Below are positions 50,054-62,523 of a stretch of 64,000 nucleotides of DNA, in pieces. The notes beneath the pieces were generated by a model, which saw only the letters and a program-made list of their open reading frames with translations, was not told where the DNA came from and did no database searches. The position numbers were made by a program, and so were the translations under genes. The stretch spans positions 310,001 through 374,000 of the forward strand of contig LR746274.1 of the NCBI GenBank assembly GCA_902729315.2, given 5' to 3'. This DNA comes from Spirodela intermedia. Taxonomy: Eukaryota > Streptophyta > Magnoliopsida > Alismatales > Araceae. Positions within the stretch are counted from its first letter, which is position 1. Each line of letters starts with the position of its first letter.

Positions 50054-50719
50054 TTTGGGAGAATCGCCGTTAGGGGGTTCCAGTTTCGACTGACTTAGGA
50101 TATAGATCAGGCTTTCCACCACTCCCGTTTCGTTGTAAAGGATTCGCGGAAACTAACCTCATGTATTGGCGATCTTCAGTTAAGGAATTCCGTGCCGCAG
50201 TTATATCCCCGCGTCCATTATCTTCTCTTTGTTTCCTATCCGAATTTCTAATTTGTACACGTAAATGTGCCTTCGAGTTTCTTCATCTGTAGTATATTCT
50301 ACTATTTATTTTCTACTATTTAAATGAAACATGAGAATCGTGTTAGAGGCAATGCTTGGGATGCTGAGAGTATTTTCGTACAGGGCGTAATCAATTGGGC
50401 TGTTTTTTATGATAAATATACTTTTCTAGTCATGACTTGACAGTTTCAGTTTGTGGACAAAATTGCCCTCGAAGGGATCTCTCTCTTTACCCCCCTGCCG
50501 GCTTCTTGCCGCGCCTTAGTCAAGAAGGAAACTGCGGCGGCCGTGCCTTTTATTCGCGTTGCCCGGACGCGTGGATCTCCCTCTTTGTATGCGGGGTTAT
50601 TCGCTCTTCGCTCTCTGAAAGTGTCCCTTCATTCTCGTCTGAGCGTTTCTGTTCTCGGGGAAGGGGCAGAAGAGGGAAGAAGGGGAGGGGGGGGATCGGC
50701 CGAAGAGGGCACTGCAGCG
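50054..50719. other. H3 3' flank and YKT6 promoter/5' UTR
   Basis: AT-rich H3 3' region to about 50440, then the GC-richer leader of the SNARE gene. The frame is open upstream of the YKT6 ATG but not family-like. Confidence 0.5.
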
Positions 50720-52956
50720 ATGAAGATCACGGCGCTCCTAGTCATGAAACCGGCGGGCTCCGGAGAAGCTTCATCATCGGGGCAGTCAGATTCGCTCGTC
50801 CTCGCGAACGCCACCGACGTCGGCCACTTTGGATATTTCCAGCGGACTGCTGCCAGGGAGTTTATCCTGTTCGTCGCGCGCACTGTGGCAAAGAGGACTC
50901 CCCCGGGTCAGCGGCAGTCTGTCCAGCATGAAGGTTTGCTCCGGATCTCCTTTTAGCGTTTGATTCGATGCGCGTCCCTAATATCTTCCACCCAATGATT
51001 AGGCTTTTGGTGCCTGCAGATCTAATCTCTTCATGTTTTATATTACCTAGATCTTGATTTTTATACAATCCTTCTAAATTATAGACCGTCGACAATGGTT
51101 CGCAACCTTTCCTCTGAAGTTTATTCATCTTCAAACAATTTTGCGTCGGCGGGTGGATGGCCCCCGTCCCGTTTCTGTTCGCCACTACATCATCTCTTGA
51201 TTTTATCTAGGAAATGATGGAAAAATTCCCAATTAGTGATCATTTTACCGAGTTCATGCTTATGGTGCAGCGGTTTGTCTGGAACTGGACCATTAGAACG
51301 TTTGGAGGACGTATCGCTCATTTGCTATCACGTCTTACGATCAATTTTGTTGAGCTGAGCTCCTATGTAGCATTTCTCTAATATTTGGAGGATCATTCAA
51401 TGTGAAATTTCTTTGTGATACGCCTGCAGAGGAAATTTCATAGCCGAGGAACATAATTTGCAAATTTTATACATCTTGCTGAGTGTTTTTTTTCAATGGG
51501 AATGAGATATTTATTGGGTCTTTTACCATTTTTAAGTGGGGCATTCACGTTTCTCTGAGGCAGGAACATTTGAAAACTATATTTTTGCTTTTTTCCTTTG
51601 CAGAATACAAGGTTCATTGTTACAATAGGAATGGCCTCTGTGCGTTGGCCTTCATGGACGATCACTATCCTGTGCGGAGTGCATTCTCCCTCCTCAACAA
51701 GGTTCGATTCTTTTCCATTTTCATATTGAGAGAATGATCGAATGACCTCTGTAGCATTGACCGAGCACTTCATTTATAGCAATTATGAGTTCCCTGGTTG
51801 ACTAGTCTGCCAACTTCTTGCCTCCGAAAAGATGCAAAGAGAAAGTTTTAGATCGGATTGATGCATTGTAATTCATTAGCTAGTAGCGATTCTGTTTGCA
51901 TTGAGATTCTTAAGTTGACTTTTCTATCCATCATTTTTGCTTATGGACAAGACTTGGCAAAGGTCAAGCGAGCAGATAATTGTATGATTCTATGTGAGAT
52001 TGTTCAACGGATAGCATTCTTTGTTTGCTTGTGTCTGGGGAGAAGAGTGATCAAGTCTGCTATTTTGAGAAAAACGGGCATCTCTACCATTTTAGGAACC
52101 TTGGGATCATTGATGTACCTAAAATATCTTTGAAGCCATTGATCGTGTTCTAGGCATGTGGGAGAAACTTTCCCTGTAGTGGGTACATAATACGCATATG
52201 TTTTGATGGGAGATGATGTATCAGATGTACTTAATTATGATCACAATGATGCGTTTTTGTTGCATTATTCGTTCCATAATCTAATGAAAATGCAGGTATT
52301 TGACGTGTGATATTTATTTTTATTCAATTGAAAAAGGTGAAATTCATTAGTCATGGGATTATTGGCCGCTCAGGTGTAACTGGAGTTGACTGTTTCTTGA
52401 GAGAAAATACTTGACGAGTTATTGCTTCTTTAACAGCATCCTGTTGGGAATCCTTTGTTATTAGATAGATAATCTCATCTCCATTTACTTGTGATTTTTT
52501 TTTTTCCTTTGAAAATTTGCATTTTAAAAAATTCATTTTTTTATAAAAAAAAGGTTAAGAATCTCTCGACCACTATGTTTCTTAACGGATATGTTGATCT
52601 AGCCGCCTTTTGTTCTCTTTTTTCTCTGCCTGCGTCAGAAACGCTCACAAATGGCTAAACATTCTGCAGGTACTTGATGAGTACCAGAGGAGCTTTGGTG
52701 AGTCCTGGAGAACAGCACGGGCTGATGTCACTCAGCCCTGGCCCTACTTGAACGATGCTCTCACCAAGTTTCAGGTATCTCTTGTTCTTCTAGTCTCTGG
52801 TCTGTGTGTGTGTGTTTTCATATATTGGAAAAGGATCACCGTTGTGCATGCCTCCTTACGTTTCATCAAGAAAGTTAAAACCATAGACTAGATGAGTGGA
52901 TCATGAAGTTTATACTCAGCATTTTGCCGGAGCTTAGGAGAAATATTACCCGGAGG

Positions 52957-53016
<60 letters not shown>

Positions 53017-53892
53017 GCTGAGCTTTGCTACCGTTAAAGGTAGGTGACACCCACAGTGGATGCTGTAGCAATGATCTAATTATTCTAGAATGATAAACCA
53101 TTATTGTTAAGAGTTTATAGTTGGATGCATTTATGTTTCATAAAAATGAAGCTTTGAAATCTGGGCCTTTTTTTTTTTCCCCATTTGAATTCTTTGCGAA
53201 GGATTTTGTTCTGGGTCACCGTCTATTTTTGTCCAGGACCCTGCGGAGGCCGACAAGCTGCTCAAAATACAGAGGGATTTGGACCAAACAAAAATCATCC
53301 TTGTGAGTGATTTCGTAATCCATCCTTGACCTATCACGTCGGGGAGTCAACTTCTTTATTAAATAGAACTTGGTATTTAGTCAAACTCCCGAATTCTTTC
53401 AGTAATCTAGAGGCCCAAGAGGACCCTAGGAACGCAAATTATTTCCTTAATTTTCTTTCATACACGAAAAAGAAAAAAAGTCAAAAGACGTAGATTACTA
53501 CTCATCAAAGAAATAGTTCCAGCCTGTAAATGATATGCTGCTGACGAGGGACGACTCTTTCCCTGTGTTGCAGCACAAGACCATTGACAGTGTTCTTGCT
53601 CGAGGAGAAAAGCTGGATAGCCTGGTCGAGAAGAGCTCGGATCTGAGCGCTGCATCTCAGGTAACAGGAACAGATCTCAGTCAGCCTTCTTCAATCAGGG
53701 TTTGATGATTTCATGCAAAATTTATTTTTATAAATTTTGGGTTTTTTTTCCTTTCTATAAACGGGTAAATATTCCCTCAGTCATCCATGTGGTTTCTATT
53801 TATCTTCCGTATTTGACCCTAGTTTGGTTCTTGGCTAGCAGATGTTCTACAAGCAGGCCAAGAAGACCAATCAGTGCTGCGCCATTCTGTAG
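50720..53892 (+). CDS. YKT6: R-SNARE YKT6 (longin family)
   Basis: Six exons join in frame: 50720-50933, 51604-51701, 52670-52774, 53237-53302, 53574-53660 and 53842-53892, giving 206 residues (Arabidopsis YKT61 has about 199). Residues 1-140 form the longin domain (MKITALLVMKPA, FGYFQRTAAREFILFVART, YKVHCYNRNGLCALAFMDD). The SNARE helix follows, with the R-SNARE zero-layer Arg in SVLARGEKLDSLV. There is no transmembrane segment; the C-terminus is NQCCAIL, where the CAIL box can be farnesylated and the Cys before it palmitoylated. YKT6 serves fusion at ER, Golgi, vacuole and autophagosome membranes. Confidence 0.96.
52957..53014. repeat. (AT)n(GA)n compound microsatellite in a YKT6 intron
   Basis: About 20 nt of AT joined to about 38 nt of GA, inside the intron between YKT6 coding exons 3 and 4. 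Confidence 0.96.
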
Positions 53893-54653
53893 AAGCTGCG
53901 GGTTATGAATAGTCAGCGCCGCTATTATTCCCGTTCGATTCAGATTGGTTCAGACCGTATTGACTTTCTTGGGCAGATCTTCCCCCTCATTCTCTCCCTC
54001 TCCCTCTCGTGTGGATGAAAAAGTATCTACCCTTTTGTTTTACGCAGTCGGTGCCTTTCATGAGATGATTTTGCTGCTCGATGCGGCGGTAGTCAACGGT
54101 CAGCTGCGCCAGCTGCCTGCAATCCTCCAGCGCGGCGGCGCCGCCGGGCGGAGGGGGGGAGGGGGGGGGTGTTTTGGTTTGATAGAGTCCTCATTTGTGT
54201 TGACTTACAGACGCCTCGTTGACTCTTAATATGCCTGTGTCTCCGCATGAAGTAAAGGCATATTAAAGAGATCTTGTAAGTCGATGGCACGCTGATCGAT
54301 CTGATGGAAGGAACAGGCCTGATGGGCCCACTTGGAATGTTTTGGGCCCAATCACGTAGGAAAACTTGGAAGAGGGGCCACGTGGAGAGATGGCCTTGGG
54401 CCATTGGTCCACCTGGCTTCTCGACCCACGGTGATACGTGTGTTCTTCTCCTCGATATGTAGCCACGTGTGGGGAGGACTGATGACGTGGATTAGGGAAC
54501 CCTTCCCTTGACGTGGCGGAGAAGGGCGGGTGGGTCGGGGGGGGGGGGCCAGCCGAGGTGGGCCCCCTGTAGCAGCTTGTACGTTTGCCTGTGGCGCTTG
54601 CTTGTGCTCTCCCATCCTGGGGCTGCCGGCGGGACCTTTCTAGGGTTCCGGCG
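53893..54653. other. Spacer between YKT6 and SKIP31-like genes
   Basis: YKT6 3' UTR, then a G-rich patch at about 54145-54173 and another at 54535-54550, and the SKIP31 promoter. No gene seen. Confidence 0.5.
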
Positions 54654-57600
54654 ATGTCCTCATCCGGCGACATCGGTGAGGATGCGGGGGCTGGGGAGGA
54701 GGACGAGACGCTCGCGCATTTTCTCGAGTCCGAGATCCTCTCCGTAGAGGTCCGACTTCTCCATTATCTGTTTATTCGGAATTTAGGTTTCGATCTGTTG
54801 TCTAACTCGTGGGTGGGCGGAATTGGCGTCGCAGGATGATGTTCTGCCGGTGAAGAGGCCTCGCTTGGGGGAGAAGCAAGAGGAGTCGTCTCCGATGCCT
54901 TCTTCTCTGCCTCAGGCGGTTCCCGACAAAGGCAAGGCGGTGTTGCAGATCGAGACCGGCTTCTTCAGCAGGATACCCCCGGAGCTGTTCCGCCACATCT
55001 TCAAGTTCCTCTCCTCAGAGGTCTACTTCATCTTCTTCTCTCTGCTCACCCTTCTTTGCCCACCCTCTGCGCTTTAGAGAAAAAAATACCCCTCTTTTTT
55101 ATCTTTCTTTTTCAAAGTTATATGTTATTGAATTTTTTTATTTTAGTTGTGGTTTTCTATTGATTGGATGAATGTTTTTCTGGTGTGGTAGGACCTCATT
55201 TCATGCTCCCTAGCATGCAAGCTAATGAACTTTGCTGCCTCCGATGAGTGCCTCTGGCACCGCCTGTAAGTCCTTCCTCTCTGTTCTCCGAGCTTCTTTC
55301 CGTTTTTATATACTCAAACACTTATTTTGCTTAATCTTATTAGTTTTGACATCCCATGGTGTGTAATTCAGTGTGAACTTGGTGGGTTGCAGGTATTGTA
55401 TACGATGGGGTATAGAATCTCGGATTGGAAAACTACGTCAGTGCCCGTGGAAGAAGCTCTACATTCAGGTATGCAGTTCAGAACTGCCTGCTATGAAGGG
55501 TGGGCATTCATGTGCATGGAATACGTACCTTACGTGCAATTAGTTTACAAAATGCTCGAGATAGGAAAATAGCAGGGTTTGCTCATAAAGTTTTGAGCGC
55601 TTTAGATAATGGCTAATCATCAAGATATCCTAAACGTGTCGTTCTCTTAAACTCCTTCCTCGAGTGGAAAATTGTGCGTGGCTATCTCTGCTTTAATTTA
55701 GTGGTAACAGTCGTAAGGGCCTAATTTACTGTGTAGTGGACATGAATTTTCGCTTAGAGAAAATTCATTTGGCAGTAAAAATTATTATATAATTCTACAT
55801 CTCACAACTTGTCTTGACAGGAGTAGTTTATGATTTTTGTTCAAGCGTTAAGCAACCTACTAGTCTTCGTTATCTGTTTTGACATTGCGAGTTGAGGAAT
55901 CATGACTACCGTCTTTTCTTTGTTAAACTATCTCTTGTTTCTTTGATTATTCATACAGCTACAGACCTGCCCATCTACTTGTAACTCAGATTATTTTTTA
56001 ATTCACGTACATTTCATTTATGTGGTTTTTTCTTTGTTTCTCAGTTCATACGCTGCAGCCTTTTTCTGGGTTATGATTTTTTATCCCAAACGCTATAGTA
56101 TATACACAATTCATGGTTGCGAACTGCATAAGGATATAAATAGTTTGTAGATTTATTTTAAAATTAGGAAGTATATCTTTCGGGGAATAGTCTGGAAACG
56201 ACCAAACTTTGGAGCTGATCTGAACTCCTGGATTTGAATGGCCCTGTGGTTTTGGGGACGATTTCATGGCATCTCTTCCTACCGTTTATGGAACTGGTAG
56301 GTTTGATCCGATGACCTCATTTCTTCATGAGGTGAGATTTTGGGAACCAAATATTTGCTCAGTTTCAAGCTCACCTTGCACAGTTAACTGTTAATCTACC
56401 CGCATCTTGAAATACCTTGCCTTTTTTGCAGCGTGATCAAGAAGATATGGTCCACTTTATCAGGAATTCCCCCTCAGAGTTTAGGGAGTACTACATCCAA
56501 ATGCAGGCGGCGAAGAGAAGCCAAGCTCCTCATCCATCCCAAGTATAGAAACGATCCTATTCAAATTTTTTTCTTGTAAGATCTTATTGTTTTTCCGCTA
56601 TATTGTGGGAACCCATTTTTCTTATGTTTATTTTGAAGGTGTATGATGATAGCGTGATGCTTGACAAAACAGTGGCGGAGCAAGTCTCCATTTGGAAAAG
56701 CAGCAGAGGATTAACTGATGAATTGATCGGTGATCATGCTTGCTCCGGAGATACGTGCACTTATACACACATTGGTGATGTTTTCCTTTGTGAGAAGACA
56801 GGGCGTGTTCATGGTATAGATCATAATACATACTTTACCATTCTCACTTCTCTTTTTCTCTTCATGACGTGGTTGTGGTTGCATAATGGTGCAGTATGCG
56901 ATGATATGTGTCGTGAAATTGTTCTGGATCAATTAAATGGGCATTTTGTATGCACCATTTCTGGTCATGTTTTTGACAGTTGGCTCTCCTCGGATAATGA
57001 ATTAAATACGGTCAGTATAATATGCCTGAACTCGCTCTTCTTTTCTTTGATCTCTCATGCAAGATGTTTTGATCTTTGAAGAGGACTTTTAGAATCATCA
57101 TTTCGTCTTTCACTTTGCAGTCTTATGACGCTTCGGCATTCTTGCGCAAACGTACTAAAAATTGAAACACATATTATCAATCATTTGATGCCTGAAACAT
57201 TGTTCTTGGCTAGTTATACATTACTGGGCCAGCACATGCAGGACGCTTCATTTAAATTTTATTTGCACTGAACTATCAGTTATTCTTTATGAAGAGTTGC
57301 CTCACCTTCCACCTTTCCCCATGGTTTCAGGAACAGGGGGAGGCGGCGGATGAAGCTGAGCCCTTCATGGGATCTGGCCGATTTGGTAAGAACACAAGCC
57401 TCTTTTTTACTATATGTTGATTCATTTGCACTGCAGTAGCGATGCATACACATTTCATGTTCGAATGAGGCGTCTGTTTTTTCTCAAGATCTAGCCGAAT
57501 CGTTCAGAGTTCTTTGGTTGCTTGGTTGAAACCCACCCTGGTGGATCCATGAGTGGTTTCAGAGATCATAGTCTAGAAAGAAAAATAGCCCTGGACCCCT

Positions 57601-58006
57601 CTCCTGCCTTTGACTGTGCCCATCTCTGTCTCTCCCCCTCTCTGAGCGGACCTGAGCCTATATGAGCTTACACCCATTGACACCCGAGTGAAACCCAAAA
57701 AAGGTAAACTTTTCACCCTACCCAGACCCTCGTCCTAGATTACAAGGGCCCCACTTTATCCTCCTCAGACAAGAAAGCCTTCATCTATTAAAGCTGGCTT
57801 GTTTCACCATGATTGGTTCTTCCTTTTCTAAAACGTTGACTTTTACGCCCAACGGGCAGGAACTGTATGGCCAGCTGCTCTGGCCTTCATTCCTGCGCAG
57901 ACTGACTTTTTTGCTTCCTTGTGCCCGTCTATCAGCTCGGGCGTACTTCCTGGGCTACAACTGCGACGATGAGAAGGAGCTCGAAGCGACTCTGAGGTTC
58001 TGCTGA
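54654..58006 (+). CDS. SKIP31: F-box protein SKIP31-like
   Basis: Nine exons join in frame: 54654-54749, 54835-55020, 55192-55265, 55393-55468, 56432-56542, 56639-56813, 56895-57010, 57331-57385 and 57936-58006, giving 319 residues (Arabidopsis SKIP31 about 325). The F-box runs from about residue 74 to 120 (FSRIPPELFRHIFKFLSSED, LISCSLACKLM). Family blocks follow: CIRWGIESRIGKLRQCPWKK, DMVHFIRNSPSEFREYYIQM and a Cys-rich region (DVFLCEKTGRVHVCDDMCRE, FVCTISGHVFD). It ends FMGSGRFARAYFLGYNCDDE then KELEATLRFC, an almost diagnostic SKIP31 ending. SKIP31 binds ASK1 in SCF E3 complexes; the Cys pattern could bind metal. An upstream in-frame ATG at 54585 would add 23 residues without family support. 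Confidence 0.95.
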
Positions 58007-58119
58007 TGCAGGTGACGTTCTTAGCTTCTGTATATATATCCCCTCTTGAGATCTTTCCCATCCTTGTCTCATTTTACACCAAATACATAGCAATGTGATA
58101 GTTTCTCTTTTTCTTTAGT

Positions 58120-58457
58120 CATCTCTCTCTCTCTCTCTCTCTCTCCCCCTCCTCTTCTCATTCTGTCTCTAACTCTCTACCTCCTCTTCTCTCTCTGTCT
58201 CTCCCCCTCCCCTTCTTTCTGTCTCTAACTCTCTCTCTCTCTCTCTCTCTATCTATCTCCTCCCCTTCTCTCTCTGTTTCTAACTCTCTCTCTCTCTCGC
58301 TCTATCTCCTCCCCTCTCTCTGTCTTTAACTCTCTCCCTCCCCTTCTCTCCCTCCCCTTCTCTCTCTGTCTCAAACTCTGTCTGTCTGTCTGTCTCTTGC
58401 TCTCTATCTCTCCCTCCCCTTTTCTCTCTGTTTCTAACTGTCTCTCTCCCTCCCTCA

Positions 58458-58488
<31 letters not shown>

Positions 58489-58695
58489 ACTCACTCACTC
58501 ACTCACTCTCCTCCCCTTCTCTCTGTCTCTAACTTTCTCCCTCCCCTTCTCTCTCTGTCTCAAACTCTGTCTGTCTGTCTGTCTCTTGCTCTCTCTCTCT
58601 CTCTCCCCCCCCCTTCTCTCTCTGTTTCTGACTGTCTCTCTCCCTCCCTGTCTCTCTCTCTCACTCTCCTCACTGTGACTCAACTCTGTCTCTAA

Positions 58696-58732
<37 letters not shown>

Positions 58733-59100
58733 TCTCCGTGACTCAACTCTGTCTCTCTCCTCTCTCTGTCTCTAACTGCCTCTCTCACTCTCCTCTTTCT
58801 GTCTGTCTGTCTCCCTCTCTCGCGTTCCTTCTCTCTCTGTGTCTGTCTCTCTCCCTTTCCTTTCTCTCTCTCTCCCCCTCCCCTTCTCTCTCTGTCTCAA
58901 CTTTATCTCCTCTCTGTGTGTCTCTAACTCTGTATGTCTGTGTGTGTGTGTGTGTGTCTCTCTCTCTCTCCCTCCCTCTCCCTCTGTCTCTAATTCTGTC
59001 TGTCTCCCTCCCCTTCTCTCTGTCTCTGTCTCTGTCTGTCTCCCTCCCCTTCTCTCTGTTTCAACCCTCTCTCTCCTCTATCTCGCTCTCTTTCTACGTC
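58120..59100. repeat. About 1 kb of degenerate pyrimidine (CT-rich) repeat
   Basis: Almost every base on the plus strand is C or T, in units such as CTCTCTCTGTCTCTAACT and CCCTCCCCTTCTC. Short (AC)n, (TG)n and (TGTC)n islands occur (58705-58730, 58934-58957, 58380-58394). A block with CTCTGTCTCAAACTCTGT and (CTGT)3-4 is present twice, at about 58361 and 58550, implying a duplicated segment of about 189 nt. The track crosses no coding exon; SKIP31 ends about 110 nt before it. Confidence 0.95.
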
Positions 59101-60746
59101 GTGTGCTCGACTGTGAAGGTGCCATGTGGAAGATTTGGCCAGGTCAAAGATTCATAGGGCCACTTGGTTGGGCTAGAGGACGTGGTCTGGGCCGTGGAGT
59201 ACGCTCTCATTCATACCTGGTCGGTCTTGGTCGCATCTCCTCTACTGGTCTCACCAAAGGCCCATTTTATTTGTTGTTAATGGCGTTGAGGGGCTGCCGC
59301 GGCTCACCTGGGCCCATCACCACTTTGACTACCTTCTGGGCCCACAATGGCGGCCGTCGCCGTCGACGGTGACACCACGCGGGGTCCTCCCGGTTTTGAC
59401 ATTTCCCGATAGAGGCAAAGGCGGGCCCCGCTCGTGCTCGCCTCCAATCTCATGGCCCTCGAACGCCTCTCTATCCGCGCCGCCGCCCCCCCCCCCCCTC
59501 CCCCCCACTTGTCTTCTTCGTCAATCTGAGGCCGTAGATAAATAGAATAAAAGAGAGAGAGAGTATTGAGCCTCCCCCCTCTGGCATTATCGCCCATTCA
59601 AAAACGCTGGCGGCGGAATAGCCACCCGTGGCAGGCGAGCGCCGCTGTGCCGGTGTCGGCGGTGAGGTTTCCGACGGAGCGTGCAATCGGGAGGTTGGGG
59701 CGTCAGCGGGACGACTTCGTAAGGTTCCCAGAAGCTTCCGGGCGGAGAGGATAAGTCGTCTCACGGCGCCGGCTCTCCGTTAGTCAAAGGCCGTAGCGGA
59801 GAGAGACGGTAGAGGTGTCGTTGAATCTCGCGTGAACAGAGAAGAAAATATTTATTTCCCTTGCCCTTGGTCGCTCTCCCCTCGCTTTCCCCTCCCTGCA
59901 GTGGATTGGATTTCCTGCCCCGTCCCTAGAGAGAGAGAGAGAGAGGGGGAGCAACTGGAGAAGAAGGCAGAAGAAGAAGAAGAAGAGGAAGGTGGGGGGC
60001 GGCGGTGGAGCTGGCCTGGTGTGTCCTCCGCGAGCTGTCTTGAGGGGGCCTCGGGCGCTGCAAGGTGAGAGATTCTTCGGTGGCTTCTCCTGGTAGCTTG
60101 CTTGTTCGTGTTTGGGCCTCAGATCCGTGGAATCTGGCCTTTCTTTTCCCTTCCGGGGAACTCCCTGAGGATCTCACAGGGAGATGCTTTTGGGCGGCAG
60201 TTTTTCTGTCTGAAACTGCTCGGTCCGCCGTGGTTCTCTTTCGTAGGGGCTTTCTCAGCTCTTCTTTGGTTTCTTCAGTCTGGTTCCTCGCGAGGATCCT
60301 AGCGCCCATGGTTCTTCTCCTCCTTCTCCCCGACGGCAGATGGAAAGCTGCTCCCGCCATCCCTCGTGAAATCCGCGTTTCAGATGATTTCCCCTCCAGA
60401 TCTCCGCGGCAATTCTTCGATAAAATCTTCTCCGAAAAAAAACTGTTTGCGCTCGATCGATCTCGATTTCTTCTTCGTTCGGAGAGGTCCCGGTGCCGTC
60501 TCTTCCCCGTTCTTCCTCGTTTTTGGGTCAACCGTGGACCGCTTCGCGCTGCTGCATTTTTTCTCACTACGGCATTGGACTTTTCTCCTCTCGCCCCCCC
60601 TTCCTTCTTGGGTTTGTTGCGTACCTTCAGCAGATCAGTTCCCGAAAACCCTAGTTCGTCGACTGCTCCATGAATTGTTAATGGTAATCAACCATAGGCA
60701 GCGCGATCTGACACCAGAACGTCCCCCGTGGCTTGCTCTTCTACAG
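59101..60746. other. Spacer, then promoter, 5' UTR exon and 5' UTR intron of the tubby-like gene
   Basis: To about 59800 no gene is seen (poly-C at 59485-59497). From there a 5' UTR exon is likely to end at CTGCAAG before GTGAGA (donor 60064-60065), with an intron to TCTACAG at 60746. Open frames of 130-213 codons inside 59926-60758 are therefore most likely intronic and non-coding. Confidence 0.5.
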
Positions 60747-60760
60747 CTCCATCTCTGAGA

Positions 60761-62168
60761 ATGGGGGATTCTTCTCGGTATTCTTCCCACTTTGATGCCT
60801 CTGGGGGTGGCAGGGATTCCGTGGTGCGATCTCGCTCCTCGGCCTCCTCTGCTCAGATGTCGCTCCGTAGCATCGTCCGCGACGTGAGGGACAGCTTCGG
60901 AAGCCTCTCGCGGCGGAGCTTCGACGTCATACACTTCGGCCATCCCCGCGGGAAATCGCAGAGCTCCGTCCACCAGTTCCAGGACAACTCCGTCGTGGTC
61001 CAGCACAGCAAGTGGGCGAGCCTCCCGCCGGAGCTTCTGCGCGATGTCATCAAGCGGCTGGAGCAGAGCGAGAGCTCCTGGCCCTCCCGCAAGCACGTCG
61101 TCGCCTGCGCCGGCGTCTGCAGGGCCTGGAGGGAGATGTGCAAGGAGATCGTTAGAAGCCCCGAGTTCTCCGGGAAGCTCACCTTCCCCATCTCCCTCAA
61201 ACTGGTGCGTGCTCCACCACTTCTCCTCCTGCTGCTTTTGACTTCGATCGTCATCGTCTTCTTCCTCGATCTGAATTTTCTGCTTCGATCTTCCCCCGCA
61301 GCCCGGCCCCCGGGACGATGCGATCCAGTGCTTCATCAGAAGGGACAAGTCCAACCTGACTTACCATCTCTTCCTCAGCCTCAGCCCCGGTGAGCTCTCC
61401 CTCTCTCTCTCTATAGATTTCTGCCTCTGGATCATCATCCATTGCTCTTCCATCCGATCTGTCAGATCCTGGTAATTCACGCTGGAGACATTCTGCTCTC
61501 TCTCTCTCTGTCTTTCTCTGAGCGCAGCGTTCGTCGACGACGGAAAGTTCCTGCTCTCGGCGAAGAGGAGCCGTCGGACGACCTTCACGGAGTACGTGAT
61601 CTCCATGAGCGCCGACAACATCTCCAGGTCGAGCGACACCTGCATCGGCAAGCTCAGGTGAGGAATCATCCTCCTACGCCCCCCGCCCTGAAGAATTTGA
61701 ATCCGAATCGGGTCGCATCGAAAGTCAACGAGAGGATCAAAAAATCTCGCTTTTGGAATGCCCTCCTCCCAGGTCGAACTTCCTCGGCACCAAGTTCATC
61801 ATCTACGACACCCAGCCGCCGCACGGCGCGGCGGCGCTGCCACCGGCGGGGCGGACCAGCCGGCGATTCAACTCGAAGAAGGTCTCCCCGAAGTTGCCGT
61901 CGAGCAGCTACGCCATCGCCCGAGTGACCTACGAGCTGAACGTGCTGGGAACGAGGGGCCCCCGCAGGATGCACTGCACCATGTACACCATCCCCGCGGC
62001 GGCGCTCGGCGCCGGCGGGACGGTGGCGCCGCCGGCGGAGAGCTTCCTCCGGCGGAGCAGCCTGGAGGAGTCCTTCAACAGCGCGGCCTTCTCCAAGTCT
62101 ATCGCCGGCGACAGCGGAGCGTCGGAATTCGGCAGCGCGAGGTTCTCAGAGGTCGCCGGCGACTGGGG

Positions 62169-62200
<32 letters not shown>

Positions 62201-62523
62201 AAGAGGAAGGAAAGGCAGTGCCACTGGTTCTCCGGAACAAGGCGCCGCGGTGGCACGAGCAGCTTCAGTGCTGGTGCCTCAACTTCCGGGGGCGGGTGAC
62301 CGTTGCGTCGGTGAAGAACTTCCAGCTGATCGCCGAGGGGCAGCCCGCCGCCGGAGCGCCGACGCCGTCCCAGCCGCCGCCGGCGGAACACGACAAGATC
62401 ATCCTCCAATTCGGGAAGGTCGGCAAGGACATGTTCACCATGGACTACCGGTACCCTCTCTCGGCCTTCCAGGCCTTCGCCATTTGCTTGAGCAGCTTCG
62501 ACACCAAGCTGGCCTGTGAATAA
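60761..62523 (+). CDS. Tubby-like F-box protein (TLP)
   Basis: Four exons join in frame: 60761-61204, 61302-61389, 61528-61657 and 61773-62523, giving 470 residues. The conserved TLP start-like block [20 protein letters not shown] is at residues 33-52. The F-box (84-139: [32 protein letters not shown]) precedes the tubby domain (about 150-470), with [20 protein letters not shown], the basic AKRSRR patch that corresponds to the phosphoinositide-binding site, [51 protein letters not shown] and the C-terminus [15 protein letters not shown]. Plant TLPs tether to the plasma membrane and join SCF complexes. Start choice: 60761 is the first ATG after the probable 5' UTR splice; 60857 (438 residues) is the usual family start. 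An eight-Gly run lies in the variable loop. Confidence 0.95.

Noticed and set aside
58249-59372. Several open frames in the pyrimidine tract
   Set aside because: Pure low-complexity translation (Ser-Leu or Arg-Glu repeats) open on both strands because CT repeats lack stops.
60065-60673. 202-codon plus-strand frame before the TLP gene
   Set aside because: It lies within the likely 5' UTR intron (60064-60746) and its sequence resembles no protein.
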